Shown here piece after piece: positions 34,838 to 46,309 of a stretch of DNA of 63,683 bases (its first letter is position 1; every line of letters starts with the position of its first letter). The stretch lies in assembly GCF_900142515.1 (NCBI RefSeq), contig NZ_FRBC01000021.1:1-63683 (forward strand), written 5' to 3'. The translations under genes were made by a program, and so were the position numbers. This DNA comes from Pseudoselenomonas ruminantium (GTDB lineage Bacteria; Bacillota; Negativicutes; Selenomonadales; Selenomonadaceae). The notes beneath the pieces were generated by a model, which was not told the DNA's origin, searched no databases, and was given only the letters and a program-made list of their open reading frames with translations.

Positions 34838-34880
34838 AAAAACTCTCCTTGTGCTAGAATAATGCTAAGGAGAGTTTTTG
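34838..34880 (+). terminator. Terminator after the 92-aa protein gene
   Basis: AAAAACTCTCCTT (34838-34850) pairs with AAGGAGAGTTTTT (34867-34879). It ends 15 nt before the tadA start, so tadA must be transcribed through it or start within it. Confidence 0.75.
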
Positions 34881-34894
34881 CTTTGAGGTGTGTA

Positions 34895-35398
34895 ATGTAC
34901 AAAGACGATATTTATTATATGCAGGAGGCTTTGAAGGAAGCGCAGGCAGCTTATGACTTGGAGGAAGTGCCTATTGGTGCAGTATTGGTGGACAATGTTA
35001 CGGGAGAAATCGTGACACGTGGACACAATATGCGGGAGATCTGGCATGATGCTACCGCACATGCTGAGCTTATCGCTATACAAAACGCCTGTAAGGATTT
35101 AGGCCGTTGGAGGCTTTCGGGATTGACGCTTTATGTTACAATAGAGCCCTGCCCGATGTGTGCCGGAGCCATTGTCAACAGCCGGGTGGACCGGGTAGTC
35201 TACGGCAGCACCGATAGCCGGGCTGGTGCCTGTGAGTCGGTTTTCAACATTCCGGGCAATGAGCGCTTGAACCATCGACCGGAAATCACGGCTGGTGTCC
35301 TGCAGAACGAATGTGCAGGCATCATGAAGCGCTTTTTCAAGGAACGCCGGGAGAAGAAAAAACGGGAAAAACAGCAGGCAAAAGAAGCGGAGGCGTGA
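34895..35398 (+). CDS. tadA: tRNA(Arg) adenosine-34 deaminase TadA
   Basis: Converts A34 to inosine in tRNA-Arg(ACG). The cytidine/deoxycytidylate deaminase fold has the zinc site HAE (56-58) and PCPMC (85-89). The family's GAVLVDN and AHAELIAI segments fit TadA well. There are 167 aa with a very basic lysine-rich tail. ATG 34895 follows GAGGTGTG; earlier in-frame codons lie in the terminator. It is followed after 2 nt by nagB. Confidence 0.93.
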   Translation: MYKDDIYYMQEALKEAQAAYDLEEVPIGAVLVDNVTGEIVTRGHNMREIWHDATAHAELIAIQNACKDLGRWRLSGLTLYVTIEPCPMCAGAIVNSRVDRVVYGSTDSRAGACESVFNIPGNERLNHRPEITAGVLQNECAGIMKRFFKERREKKKREKQQAKEAEA

Positions 35399-35400
35399 CC

Positions 35401-36162
35401 ATGCGGATCATCATTACGGATTCTTATGAAAAGATGGGGCTGGAGGCGGCCAACATTGTGGCAGGGCAAGTCTATCTGAAACCTAACAGCGTTTTGGGGC
35501 TGGCCACGGGCAGTACGCCGGTTTCCATGTACCAGCGTCTGGCAGCAGTGCATAAAAACGTGGGGCTGGATTTTTCGGAAGTGACCACGTTCAATCTCGA
35601 TGAATATATTGGCATGAGTCCGGATAATCCCCAGAGTTATCATTATTTCATGCAGGAAAATTTCTTCCGCCATATAAACATCCGTCCGGAGAACGTTTAT
35701 CTGCCTAATGGTATGGCTGAGGATATGGTGGAAGAAGGCCAGCGCTATGAAAAACTGATTGAGTCCAAAGGTGGCATAGACCTGCAGGTCCTGGGGATCG
35801 GTCAGAATGCTCATATCGGTTTCAACGAGCCGGATGTGAAATTCGCGGCGACCACCCACAAAGTACAGCTGGATGAAGAGACCATCCAGGCCAATTCCCG
35901 TTTCTTCAAAAGTGCAGAAGAGGTCCCACGTTATGCCATAAGCATGGGCATCAAGACAATCATGATGGCGGAACACGTCATTCTGCTGGCCAATGGCCGC
36001 AATAAAGCGGAAGCCGTATACAAAGCTGTCTGTGGCGATGTGACGCCGGAGGCGCCAGCTTCAATCCTGCAGTTGCACAGAGATGTGGCTGTCATTGTGG
36101 ATACCGAAGCGGCGGGGCTGTTGCCTAAGGCAATCCGTGGCATCAATATAACCTATAAATGA
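35401..36162 (+). CDS. nagB: Glucosamine-6-phosphate deaminase
   Basis: Converts glucosamine-6-phosphate to fructose-6-phosphate and ammonia. The family motifs are present: LGLATGSTP (31-39), TTFNLDEYIG (about 62-71, with the catalytic Asp pair) and GIGQNAHIGFNEP (about 137-149, His and Glu). At 253 aa it resembles the short Firmicute enzymes. ATG 35401 has AGCGGAGG upstream and comes 2 nt after tadA; the pair is therefore probably co-transcribed. It could supply or drain the amino-sugar pool also used for poly-GlcNAc. No nagA is adjacent. Confidence 0.94.
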   Translation: MRIIITDSYEKMGLEAANIVAGQVYLKPNSVLGLATGSTPVSMYQRLAAVHKNVGLDFSEVTTFNLDEYIGMSPDNPQSYHYFMQENFFRHINIRPENVYLPNGMAEDMVEEGQRYEKLIESKGGIDLQVLGIGQNAHIGFNEPDVKFAATTHKVQLDEETIQANSRFFKSAEEVPRYAISMGIKTIMMAEHVILLANGRNKAEAVYKAVCGDVTPEAPASILQLHRDVAVIVDTEAAGLLPKAIRGINITYK

Positions 36163-36163
36163 A

Positions 36164-36868
36164 TCAAATGTCCCAATGCAGCATATCCGGATTGGGAGTA
36201 GCTTTATCGACTTCGGTCAGTATCCATGAAGCATTGTCATGGTCGGCAGCAAAAGCCTTTTCCAGACCAGCCTGGTATTTTTCGGGGATTTCCATGGCAT
36301 GGATGGCCATATGCATATAATCCTTGGCCACCAGCGTTACGCCCCGCGCTGCAGCCAGCTGTGCCTTGAAGCGGTAGCCGTAATAGAGATAGCTGTTATG
36401 TTCAATGGGGATATCCTTATAGGCTTCGATGCGTTCATCCACTTCTTTTTCGGCATCGGCAGTCATGCCCATCTTGTGCATGATATTCCAGCGATCTGCC
36501 CAAAGTTCGCCACGCAGGATATATTTGTAGAGGAAATCCGTTCCTTCACCAGCTTCGATGGCCTGATTGATATGGTTCAGTGCTTCGTCATATTTTTCCT
36601 GTTCCTTTTCCAGGGCACTGAGTTTCTGCAGGGCAAAGACATATTCTTCGACTTCTTCGCTGTTATCCTCATCATAGTCTGCTTCGACGACGCTATGGAA
36701 AAGTTCGCTGGCTTCGTCCTTCTTGTCGATCTCATCCATGGCCAGGAAATGAGCCAGCCGGGCTCTGGCCCGCCAGCTGTCCATGCCGCCATTGAAGAGG
36801 CTTTCGGGGGGCTTGGCTTTGGAGTCCATTACCACATGGACTAATTTATGGAATTCGTTTTGTGTCAT
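36164..36868 (-). CDS. TPR-like helical protein divergent from clpB
   Basis: Cytoplasmic helical protein of 234 aa with no characterised relative that I recognise. It is strongly acidic and shows tetratricopeptide-like pairs (for example ALQKLSALEKEQEKYDEALN and the following helix, about 95-130; RARARLAHFLAMDEIDKKDE about 33-52). No signal or membrane segment. ATG 36868 follows TAAGGAGGA. Its promoter and that of clpB flank one large dyad, which suggests a shared control and a possible role in protein quality control; this is inference. Its stop lies 1 nt from the convergent nagB stop. Confidence 0.75.
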   Translation of the reverse strand: MTQNEFHKLVHVVMDSKAKPPESLFNGGMDSWRARARLAHFLAMDEIDKKDEASELFHSVVEADYDEDNSEEVEEYVFALQKLSALEKEQEKYDEALNHINQAIEAGEGTDFLYKYILRGELWADRWNIMHKMGMTADAEKEVDERIEAYKDIPIEHNSYLYYGYRFKAQLAAARGVTLVAKDYMHMAIHAMEIPEKYQAGLEKAFAADHDNASWILTEVDKATPNPDMLHWDI

Positions 36869-36899
36869 GAAAAAATCCTCCTTATACTTGACTTTTTTC

Positions 36900-36929
36900 A
36901 TTATAGCCTAAAATAAGCAGGTAAGACAA
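36900..36929 (-). promoter_or_regulatory. Promoter of the TPR-like gene
   Basis: Minus strand: TTGTCT (36924-36929), 18-bp spacer, TATAAT (36900-36905). Confidence 0.7.
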
Positions 36930-36934
36930 GATTT

Positions 36935-36975
36935 AAAGTCAAAAAGTCAGAAATAGTATTTGACTTTTTGACTTT
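36935..36975. promoter_or_regulatory. Large dyad between clpB and the divergent TPR-like gene
   Basis: AAAGTCAAAAAGTCA (36935-36949) and TGACTTTTTGACTTT (36961-36975) form a perfect 15-bp inverted repeat around 11 bp; each arm is itself a tandem repeat of GTCAA with an 8-bp period. The right arm overlaps the clpB -35 box. CtsR operators are tandem GTCAAA heptads with a 10-bp period, so this is related in sequence but not in spacing. Confidence 0.65.
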
Positions 36976-36987
36976 ATTCTGTATAAT
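36960..36987 (+). promoter_or_regulatory. Promoter of clpB
   Basis: TTGACT (36960-36965), 16-bp spacer, TATAAT (36982-36987). The -35 box lies inside the dyad, so a bound regulator would exclude polymerase. Confidence 0.8.
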
Positions 36988-37034
36988 AGAACTTGAAGAT
37001 GAAACTTAACCGCGAAGTTACGGAGGAATACATT

Positions 37035-39608
<2,574 letters not shown>

Positions 39609-39630
39609 ATACTAAATAGGAAGTTGGGAC

Positions 39631-39664
39631 GCAGTGCGAAATCATTGTTTCGCACTGCGCTTTG
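39631..39664 (+). terminator. Terminator of clpB
   Basis: An 11-bp stem GCAGTGCGAAA/TTTCGCACTGC (39631-39641, 39648-39658) with a weak T tract; its right arm overlaps the -35 region of the gatC promoter. Confidence 0.65.
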
Positions 39665-39673
39665 TGCTATAAT
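39645..39673 (+). promoter_or_regulatory. Promoter of gatCAB
   Basis: TTGTTT (39645-39650), 17-bp spacer, TATAAT (39668-39673). Confidence 0.75.
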
Positions 39674-39723
39674 ATCGACGTGTGTTTCTAAATGATAAAT
39701 AAACATCTATGGATGGTGAGAAA

Positions 39724-40014
39724 ATGAAAGTTACCAAAGAAGATTTGCAGAATGTAGCTGTTCTTTCCCGTCTGGCAATTCCCGCCGACCAAGAAGAAAA
39801 GTACATCGGCCAAATGGATAAAATCCTGACTTATATGGATAATCTTGCCGAACTGGACACGGAGAATGTCAAGCCGACCACCTATGCTCTGCCCATGCAG
39901 AATGTGTTCCGCAAGGACGAAGTGAAAGAGTCCCTCGACCGTGAGGCTGCTCTGGCTAATGCTCCCTTGAAGGAAGACGGCTATTTCAAGGTTCCGAAGG
40001 TTCTGGAAGACTAA
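39724..40014 (+). CDS. gatC: Asp-tRNA(Asn)/Glu-tRNA(Gln) amidotransferase subunit C
   Basis: Small stabilising subunit that wraps around GatA and GatB. The 96-aa length and the pattern [17 protein letters not shown] ... [19 protein letters not shown] ... VFRKDEV are typical. ATG 39724 has GGATGGTGAG upstream; the frame is open back to ATG 39709, but this lies in the ribosome-site region. First gene of gatCAB in the usual order, 16 nt before gatA. Confidence 0.95.
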   Translation: MKVTKEDLQNVAVLSRLAIPADQEEKYIGQMDKILTYMDNLAELDTENVKPTTYALPMQNVFRKDEVKESLDREAALANAPLKEDGYFKVPKVLED

Positions 40015-40030
40015 GGCAGGAGGATTGAAC

Positions 40031-41500
40031 GTGAGATTATATGAAAAACCGGCTCATGTACTTCATGACATGCTGGTGAATAAAGAGATTACAAGCGTAG
40101 AGCTCACGGAAGACGTGCTGGCTCGCATTGACGAAGTAGAAGGGGATGTCAAGGCTTACCTGACCATCACCCGTGACGAGGCACTGGCTCAGGCCAAGGC
40201 TGTGGATGAAAAGATTGCCAATGGTGAAACGATTTCCTTCCTCGAAGGTATCCCGGGCGCCATCAAGGACAATATCTGCACCAAGGGCATCAAGACCACC
40301 TGCGCTTCCAAGATCCTGGAAAACTTCGTGCCGCCTTATGATGCTACAGTCATGACGAAAATCAAGGCCGAAAATCCGGTTATCCTGGGCAAGCTCAACA
40401 TGGACGAGTTCGCTATGGGCGGTTCCACGGAAAATTCCGCTTACCATCCGACCTGCAACCCCTGGAACACGGAATGCGTGCCCGGTGGTTCCTCAGGCGG
40501 CAGCGCTGCTTCCGTGGCTGCTGGTACGGCTATTTGGTCCCTGGGTTCCGACACCGGCGGTTCCATCCGTCAGCCGGCATCCTTCTGCGGCGTGGTTGGC
40601 CTGAAGCCGACCTATGGCCGTGTTTCCCGCTATGGCCTCGTGGCCTATGGTTCCTCTCTGGACCAGATCGGCCCTGTGACCCGTGATGTGACGGACTGCG
40701 CGAACATCCTCAACATCATCGCCGGCCATGATGATATGGACTCCACTTCCAGCGTAGCTGAGGTGCCTGACTTCACCAAGGCGCTGGTGGAAGATGTGAA
40801 GGGCCTCAAGATTGGTCTGCCGAAAGAATACTTCGTCAAGGGCATGGACCCCGAAGTGGAAAAGGCTATCCGCACGGCTATTGAAACGTACAAGGAAATG
40901 GGCGCTGAAATCGTCGAGATTTCCCTGCCGCATACGGATTATGCCATTTCCGCCTATTACCTGATTGCTCCGGCAGAAGCTGCTACCAACCTGCAGCGCT
41001 ATGACGGCGTAAGCTACGGCGAGCGCGTGGATGGTGAAGACCTGGTTTCCATGATGACCAACACCCGCACGGAAAAATTCGGCGAAGAAGTGAAGCGCCG
41101 TATCGTTATCGGCAACTACGCTCTGTCCGCCGGTTACTATGATGCGTATTACCTCAAGGCCATGAAGGTGCGTACCCTCGTTGCTGAGGACTATGCCAAG
41201 GCCTTTGAACAGGTTGATGTGATTCTGGCACCGGTAGCGCCCACCACCGCCTTCAAGATCGGCGAAATGGCTGGCGCCCCCCTGCAGATGTACCTGCAGG
41301 ATGCCTGCACGGTACCTTTGAACCTGGCTGGCCTGCCGGGCATCTCCATTCCCTGCGGCATGAGCAGCAAGGGAATGCCCATCGGCATGCAGCTCATCGG
41401 CAAGGCCCTGGACGAGGAAACCATCATCCGCGCAGCTTATACCTATGAGCAGAGCCAGGATTATCACACGAAAATGCCGCAGCTGGGAGGTAACAACTAA
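40031..41500 (+). CDS. gatA: Asp/Glu-tRNA amidotransferase subunit A
   Basis: Glutaminase (amidase-signature) subunit that supplies ammonia for converting Glu-tRNA(Gln) or Asp-tRNA(Asn). The Ser-cisSer-Lys triad is visible: Lys79 in GAIKDN, and the Gly/Ser-rich stretch [10 protein letters not shown] with [14 protein letters not shown] (about 153-190). The length of 489 aa is normal. I start at GTG 40031, 6 nt after GGCAGGAGGA; the TTG at 40025 abuts this ribosome site. The stop overlaps gatB by one base. Confidence 0.97.
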   Translation: MRLYEKPAHVLHDMLVNKEITSVELTEDVLARIDEVEGDVKAYLTITRDEALAQAKAVDEKIANGETISFLEGIPGAIKDNICTKGIKTTCASKILENFVPPYDATVMTKIKAENPVILGKLNMDEFAMGGSTENSAYHPTCNPWNTECVPGGSSGGSAASVAAGTAIWSLGSDTGGSIRQPASFCGVVGLKPTYGRVSRYGLVAYGSSLDQIGPVTRDVTDCANILNIIAGHDDMDSTSSVAEVPDFTKALVEDVKGLKIGLPKEYFVKGMDPEVEKAIRTAIETYKEMGAEIVEISLPHTDYAISAYYLIAPAEAATNLQRYDGVSYGERVDGEDLVSMMTNTRTEKFGEEVKRRIVIGNYALSAGYYDAYYLKAMKVRTLVAEDYAKAFEQVDVILAPVAPTTAFKIGEMAGAPLQMYLQDACTVPLNLAGLPGISIPCGMSSKGMPIGMQLIGKALDEETIIRAAYTYEQSQDYHTKMPQLGGNN

Positions 41501-42939
41501 TGAAGTACGAAGCCGTCATTGGCCTGGAAATACATTGTGAATTAAAGACGAAAACCAAGATTTTCTGCGGCTGCGCCACGGAATTCGGTGCTGACCAGAA
41601 CACCCATGTATGCCCGGTGTGCCTTGGTATGCCCGGTGTGCTGCCCACGGTAAACCAGCGGGTAGTGGAGTTCGGCATCAAGGCCGGCTTGGCTACCAAC
41701 TGCGAAATCAACAAGTACAGCAAGTTCGACCGCAAGAACTACTATTATCCTGACCTGCCGAAGAACTGGCAGACCTCCCAGTATGACCTGCCCATCGCAG
41801 AGCACGGCTGGGTGGATATCGATGTGAACGGCGAAAAGAAGCGCATTCGCCTGACCCGTATCCATATGGAGGAAGACGCTGGTAAGCTCGTACACTCCGG
41901 CACGACCATCAAGGATTCCAATTCCAGTAACGTGGACTACAACCGTACCGGTGTGCCTCTTCTCGAAATCGTATCCGAACCGGATATGAGCTCCGCTGAG
42001 GAAGCACGTGCTTACATGGAAAAAATCAAGGCCATCATGGAATACATCGATGTGTCCAACTGCCGCATGGAAGAAGGCAACCTGCGTGCCGACATCAACG
42101 TTTCCCTGCGCCCCGTAGGCACGAAAGAGCTCGGCACCCGCACGGAAATGAAGAACATCAACTCCTTCAAGAATCTCGAAGACGCCATCAACTACGAAAT
42201 CGAGCGTCAGACGGAAGTTCTGGAAGACGGCGGCCATATCGTGCAGGAAACCCGCACTTATGACCCGGCTCGCGGCATCACGCTGTCCATGCGCAGCAAG
42301 GAAAATGCCCATGACTACCGCTATATGCCGGAACCGGACCTGCCGCCCATTGTGACCAGCGAAGAAACCATCGAGAAGTACCGCAGCGAGCTGCCGGAAC
42401 TGCCGGATGCCCGCCGTGCCCGCCTCGAAGAGGAATTCGGCCTGTCCGATTATGATGCCGGCATCATCACCAGCTCCCGCGCCATGGCTGAATACTTTGA
42501 CGCTGTGGTAGCTACCGGTGCCGATGCCAAGCTGGCTGCCAACTGGATGATGGGCGACCTGCTGAAGAACCTCAACGATGAGGGCATTGATATCAGCAAG
42601 TCCCCCGTTGAGGCACAGCGCCTGGGCGAGATGATCCAGCTCATCATGAAGGACACCATTTCCGGTAAGATTGCCAAGAAGGTCTTCAAGGAAATGTGGA
42701 CGAACACCGACAGCCCGGAAAAAATCGTCAAGGACAAGGGCCTGGTACAGATTACCGACACCAAGGCCATCGAAGGCATTGTGGACGAAGTTATCGCCAA
42801 CAATCAGAAGGCCGTTGACGACTACAAGGGCGGTAACAAGAAAGCCATCGGCGCTCTGGTGGGGCAGGTCATGAAGGCCTCCAAGGGTAAAGCTAACCCG
42901 CAGATGGTCAACAAGCTCTTGGCCGAAAAATTAGGCTGA
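41500..42939 (+). CDS. gatB: Asp/Glu-tRNA amidotransferase subunit B
   Basis: tRNA-binding kinase/transamidase subunit. The N-terminal catalytic cradle has [13 protein letters not shown], the zinc-site cysteines (FCGCATEFG ... CPVCLGMPG) and [18 protein letters not shown]; the tail domain (from about 300) ends with the YqeY-like [13 protein letters not shown]. The length of 479 aa is usual. ATG 41500 overlaps the gatA stop (TAATG) and has GGGAGG upstream. Last gene of gatCAB. Confidence 0.98.
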   Translation: MKYEAVIGLEIHCELKTKTKIFCGCATEFGADQNTHVCPVCLGMPGVLPTVNQRVVEFGIKAGLATNCEINKYSKFDRKNYYYPDLPKNWQTSQYDLPIAEHGWVDIDVNGEKKRIRLTRIHMEEDAGKLVHSGTTIKDSNSSNVDYNRTGVPLLEIVSEPDMSSAEEARAYMEKIKAIMEYIDVSNCRMEEGNLRADINVSLRPVGTKELGTRTEMKNINSFKNLEDAINYEIERQTEVLEDGGHIVQETRTYDPARGITLSMRSKENAHDYRYMPEPDLPPIVTSEETIEKYRSELPELPDARRARLEEEFGLSDYDAGIITSSRAMAEYFDAVVATGADAKLAANWMMGDLLKNLNDEGIDISKSPVEAQRLGEMIQLIMKDTISGKIAKKVFKEMWTNTDSPEKIVKDKGLVQITDTKAIEGIVDEVIANNQKAVDDYKGGNKKAIGALVGQVMKASKGKANPQMVNKLLAEKLG

Positions 42940-42949
42940 TTTTTATAGG

Positions 42950-42992
42950 ATACAGAAAGGGGATGCCAGCGGGCATCCCTGTATTCTCTTTT
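42950..42992 (+). terminator. Terminator of gatCAB
   Basis: GGGATGCC/GGCATCCC (42960-42967, 42972-42979) extended by ATACAG/CTGTAT and followed by a T-rich stretch. Confidence 0.7.
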
Positions 42993-43004
42993 GGGGAGGA
43001 AATT

Positions 43005-43412
43005 ATGGCAGAAGGAAAAGAAAAATTACCCGGTGAAACCTATTGTTTTGCCTGCGGTCCGGAAAATCCCATCGGTCTGCATTTGGATTTTCATTTTGCG
43101 GATGACAAATACATTGCCGAAAAAGCTCTGCCTCATGAATACCAGAGCTATGACGGTGTGGTTCATGGCGGTATTGTGACCACCATGCTGGATGAGGCCA
43201 TGGGAGGCTGTCTGTATTCTGCCGGGGAAAAGGCCGTAACTGCCCGTTTGGATGTCCGCTACCGCAAGCCTACCCCGGTAGGGGAAGCCCTGACCATCAC
43301 CGGTTGGGAAGAAAGCCGCCGCGGCAGCTTTGTCAATATGAAAGCCACGATTGCGCTGGCAGATGGCACAATCACAGCTGAGGGTACGGCTAAGATGGCC
43401 TTAGTGGATTGA
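43005..43412 (+). CDS. Hotdog-fold thioesterase (PaaI/YbdB-like)
   Basis: Probable acyl-CoA thioesterase of 135 aa. The hotdog helix motif VVHGGIVTTMLDEAMGG (about 53-69, with the catalytic Asp/Glu) and LDVRYRKPTPVG are typical of the PaaI/4HBT group. The N-terminus has a Cys-containing segment, CFACGPENPIGLHL, seen in this subgroup. The acyl substrate is unknown. ATG 43005 is preceded by GGGGAGGA. The HAD phosphatase gene follows after 20 nt, so both probably share a transcript with rlmD. Confidence 0.88.
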   Translation: MAEGKEKLPGETYCFACGPENPIGLHLDFHFADDKYIAEKALPHEYQSYDGVVHGGIVTTMLDEAMGGCLYSAGEKAVTARLDVRYRKPTPVGEALTITGWEESRRGSFVNMKATIALADGTITAEGTAKMALVD

Positions 43413-43432
43413 TAAGGAAGGTGCACTGGATT

Positions 43433-44092
43433 ATGCAGTATAAAGCCGCCATCTTTGATCTGGATGGCACATTGATTGACTCTTTAGCCGATTTGGCCGA
43501 CAGTGCCAATGAAATGCTGGACAGCTATGGTTTTGCCCAGCATGATATAGATGCTTACCGTTATTTTGTAGGCAACGGTTCCCGCAAGCTCATTGAGCGC
43601 TGCCTGCCGGCGGACAAGGCAAAGGACAATGCGTTCGTTGATGAGGCTTTGGCTCGCTATAAGGCCTGCTATGATAAGAACCTTACCCATAAGACTGCAT
43701 GCTATGCAGGCATTGAGAAAATGTTGCGCGCTTTGCAGGAAAAAAACATTCCTTTGGGAATATGTACCAATAAGCATCAGTCAGCTGCGGATGAAATCTG
43801 CCAGAAACTCCTGTCTGCGCATGACTTCGTGGAAATCATCGGCGACCGCGCAGGCTTGCCTCGCAAGCCGAACCCGCAGAAGGTGCTGCTGATTGCGTCG
43901 AAAATGGGCGTTGAACCGGCAGAAGTGGCTTATCTGGGTGACACCAGCGTGGACATGGATACGGCGGTGAACGCAGGCTTCCTGCCTGTCGGCGTGACCT
44001 GGGGGTTCCGTCCCCGGGAGGAGCTGCTGGAGCATGGTGCCAAGGTTTTATTGGACAGCCCGGAAGAACTGCTGACCAAAGTTGTATTTTAA
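43433..44092 (+). CDS. HAD-family phosphatase (phosphoglycolate phosphatase-like)
   Basis: Haloacid-dehalogenase hydrolase of the Gph/PGP type, probably removing 2-phosphoglycolate or a similar small phosphate ester. Motif I is FDLDGTLIDS (8-17), motif II the Thr of ICTNKHQ, motif III the Lys in LPRKPNP and motif IV GDTSVDMD. A helical cap of the C1 type lies between motifs I and II. The length of 219 aa is usual. ATG 43433 follows AAGGAAGGTG at slightly long spacing; the TTG at 43409 overlaps the previous gene and is unlikely. Confidence 0.88.
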   Translation: MQYKAAIFDLDGTLIDSLADLADSANEMLDSYGFAQHDIDAYRYFVGNGSRKLIERCLPADKAKDNAFVDEALARYKACYDKNLTHKTACYAGIEKMLRALQEKNIPLGICTNKHQSAADEICQKLLSAHDFVEIIGDRAGLPRKPNPQKVLLIASKMGVEPAEVAYLGDTSVDMDTAVNAGFLPVGVTWGFRPREELLEHGAKVLLDSPEELLTKVVF

Positions 44093-44131
44093 GTTTCAGG
44101 ATTGTAAGGATATTTAGGAGAGGAAAGACAG

Positions 44132-45505
44132 ATGAGCAAAAAAGTTCCCGTGGAAAAAGGAAAAGCTTATGAAATCGCAATCAACACGCTGGGAACCAGC
44201 GGCGAAGGAGTGGGGCGCTATCAGGACTTCACGGTGTTCGTGCCCTATGCTCTGCCGGGAGAAAAAGTGCTGGCGATCATTGACGAGGTGAAGAAGACCT
44301 ATGCCAAGGGCCATGTGAAGGAAATCCTGACCAAAAGCGCTGACCGGGTGGAGCCCGTCTGCGGCATTTACGACAAATGCGGCGGCTGCCAGCTCCAGCA
44401 TCTGGATTACATGGCCCAGCTGCAGGCCAAGCGCCAGCAGGTAATCGATGCCGTCACCCGCATCGGCAAACAGCCGGACTTGCGGGTGGAGCCTACCATC
44501 GGTGCGGCCACGCCTTGGAATTACCGCAACAAGATGCAGTTTCCCATCGGCCGGGACAAGGGCAAGACCATTATCGGCTGCTTTGCTCAGGGCAGCCATG
44601 AAATCATCGACACCACCGACTGCCATATCCAGAAGGAAGGCAATAATGAAGTGGTCAATGCCGTGCGGGAAATCATCACCAAGCTGAATATTCCCGTCTA
44701 CAATGAGGATAAGCATAATGGCGTCCTGCGCCATGTGGTAGGCCGCGTAGGCAAGAACGGCGATATCATGGTGGTCATCGTCACCGCGACCACGAACCTG
44801 CCTCGGGAAAAGGAATTCGTGAAGATGCTGCGGGCTAAACTGCCCAAGGTGGTCAGCGTTCATCAGAACATCCAGACCTATCGCAACAACGTGATCATGG
44901 GCCGGGATACCAAACTCCTCTGGGGCCGTCCCACCATTCAGGACAGCATTGGCCGTCTGACCTTCCACATCTCGCCCCGTTCCTTCTTCCAGGTCAACAC
45001 CAGCCAGGCAGAAGTTCTCTATAACAAGGCGCTGGAATACGCCAACCTTTCCGGTCAGGAAACGGTTATCGATGCCTACTGCGGCACCGGCACCATCACG
45101 CTGTTCCTGGCCCAGAAAGCCCATAGCGTCATTGGCATCGAAATCGTCAAGCCTGCCATCCTCGACGCCCAGAAAAATGCTCGGGACAACAACGTGCGCA
45201 ACGCCGAGTTCATCGTAGGCGATGCCACTCAGGTTATGCCCCGGCTCTACAAACAGGGTGTGCGAGCCGACGTGGTAGTGGTAGACCCGCCCCGTGCCGG
45301 CTGCACGCCCACGGTGCTCGAAACCTTTGCTAACATGCAGCCGGAACGCATTGTCTACGTTTCCTGCAACCCCGCTAGCCTCGCTCGTGACATCGCCATC
45401 CTTGACGAAATGGGCTATAAGGCCGTAAAAGTGCAGCCGGTGGATATGTTCCCCTGTACTTCGCATGTCGAATGTGTGACGTTGCTACAACGGAAAAAAT
45501 CGTGA
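44132..45505 (+). CDS. rlmD: 23S rRNA (uracil-C5)-methyltransferase of the RlmD/RumA family
   Basis: SAM-dependent 5-methyluridine methyltransferase acting on 23S rRNA (U1939, possibly also U747 as in RlmCD). An N-terminal TRAM domain (about 1-65) precedes the 4Fe-4S cysteines C77, C83 and C86 with the fourth in DTTDCHIQ. The methyltransferase domain has FFQVNTSQAE, DAYCGTGTITLFL, DPPRAGC with the nucleophilic Cys, and VSCNPASLARD. 457 aa. ATG 44132 has TTTAGGAGAGGA upstream. It is the last core gene; an insertion-sequence remnant follows its terminator. Confidence 0.93.
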   Translation: MSKKVPVEKGKAYEIAINTLGTSGEGVGRYQDFTVFVPYALPGEKVLAIIDEVKKTYAKGHVKEILTKSADRVEPVCGIYDKCGGCQLQHLDYMAQLQAKRQQVIDAVTRIGKQPDLRVEPTIGAATPWNYRNKMQFPIGRDKGKTIIGCFAQGSHEIIDTTDCHIQKEGNNEVVNAVREIITKLNIPVYNEDKHNGVLRHVVGRVGKNGDIMVVIVTATTNLPREKEFVKMLRAKLPKVVSVHQNIQTYRNNVIMGRDTKLLWGRPTIQDSIGRLTFHISPRSFFQVNTSQAEVLYNKALEYANLSGQETVIDAYCGTGTITLFLAQKAHSVIGIEIVKPAILDAQKNARDNNVRNAEFIVGDATQVMPRLYKQGVRADVVVVDPPRAGCTPTVLETFANMQPERIVYVSCNPASLARDIAILDEMGYKAVKVQPVDMFPCTSHVECVTLLQRKKS

Positions 45506-45666
45506 AACTCTTTGATTTCACTTGCTTCTGGCCATATTTTGAGTTCAAGTTAAAGCCCGATGGAGGCCGTGAAAAAGTGCATTTTTCAGGCTTTCGAGTG
45601 GAGCTACGATTACATATGGTATAAGGAAACATATTAAAATATAACGCATAATTTGATAGGTTCGCT

Positions 45667-45720
45667 AAAAAAGCAACCGACTGATATCAGTTAAATGATA
45701 TTAGTCGGCTGCTTTTTTTA
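45667..45720. terminator. Strong terminator after rlmD
   Basis: A long stem (about 20 bp, 45667-45689 with 45696-45718, few mismatches) with A and T runs on both sides; works in either direction and marks the end of the core region. Confidence 0.85.
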
Positions 45721-45749
45721 TACGAGGGGGGGATGCTTATGAATGTAAA

Positions 45750-45785
45750 AAAATAGACCGGCTCTAGCACCTGCCGGTCTTAAAA
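45750..45785 (-). terminator. Terminator at the end of the transposase remnant
   Basis: AGACCGGC/GCCGGTCT (45755-45762, 45773-45780) followed, on the minus strand, by seven T. It lies just downstream of the truncated transposase and probably belongs to that element. Confidence 0.75.
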
Positions 45786-45841
45786 GAAATATACCATATC
45801 GCGGAATTTCAATTTCTTATATCCTAAAATCCCGAGATTTT

Positions 45842-46168
45842 TTAACCTACGGGATCCTCAAATCCTAAGGCCTTGAATATCTCATGTTGTTCCTTGCTAA
45901 TTGGCTGAACGATACGCTTACCATTCAACCGGGCTACGCGGAGCTTGCGTACCTTCAAGAGCATTTCATGCATGGTGTAGGTCTTGTAAAGACCGCCACG
46001 CAGCATCCGCTGGTGAAGTTCACTGATAAGCAGCAAGGCAATAAAGCTGATGAACAGCTTGTTTTCCATTCGCTCATTGTTATGGACACGCAGACGATTT
46101 AAATCTAGTGTGTTCTTCAGTCGGGAGAAGCTTTTCTCGACAACATCTTTTGTTCTGTAAATGGTCAA
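45842..46168 (-). pseudogene. C-terminal fragment of an IS4/IS1634-type transposase
   Basis: Only about 108 codons remain. The segment YRTKDVVEKSFSRLKNTLDL, with the final Glu of a DDE transposase, followed by RVHNNERMENKLFISFIALL, is the C-terminal end of IS1634/IS4-like transposases. The first two catalytic Asp residues and the rest of the N-terminal half are absent: upstream, at 46169 and beyond, the sequence turns into an unrelated GC hairpin (GCGGCG/CGCCGC). A relic, not functional. Confidence 0.85.
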
Positions 46169-46267
46169 TTATCTTGTTGCGGCGGGAAGCGCCGCAGTGT
46201 AATGGTCTGTAATGGTTTGAGAGGAATACATGGACACCGTGTAGAAAATAAGCAGAAAGATGATGGG

Positions 46268-46290
46268 GCGATGTTAATAATTAACATCGC
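46268..46290 (+). repeat. Palindrome copy 1, core GTTAATAATTAAC
   Basis: A perfect 23-bp palindrome with 11-bp arms centred on base 46279. It lies just upstream of the ribosome site of the zinc-ribbon gene, where an operator or a leader hairpin would sit. Two more copies of the core occur within 2 kb. Confidence 0.75.
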
Positions 46291-46309
46291 GAGGAGGGAG
46301 GATGCTACG

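Noticed and set aside
34838-34894. Signal-recognition-particle RNA gene near tadA
   Set aside because: The hairpin is a short terminator; no SRP Alu/S-domain-like sequence (GGAA tetraloop helix 8) is present.
36935-36975. Classical CtsR operator upstream of clpB
   Set aside because: The GTCAA repeats have an 8-bp rather than 10-bp period, and they form an inverted repeat, so I list it only as a dyad of unknown regulator.
44114-45466. 450-codon open frame opposite rlmD
   Set aside because: Shadow frame; rlmD has Fe-S and methyltransferase motifs in the other strand.
45506-45660. Minus-strand frame covering 45375-45632 as a gene
   Set aside because: It overlaps rlmD in antisense and has no ribosome site or protein-like pattern.
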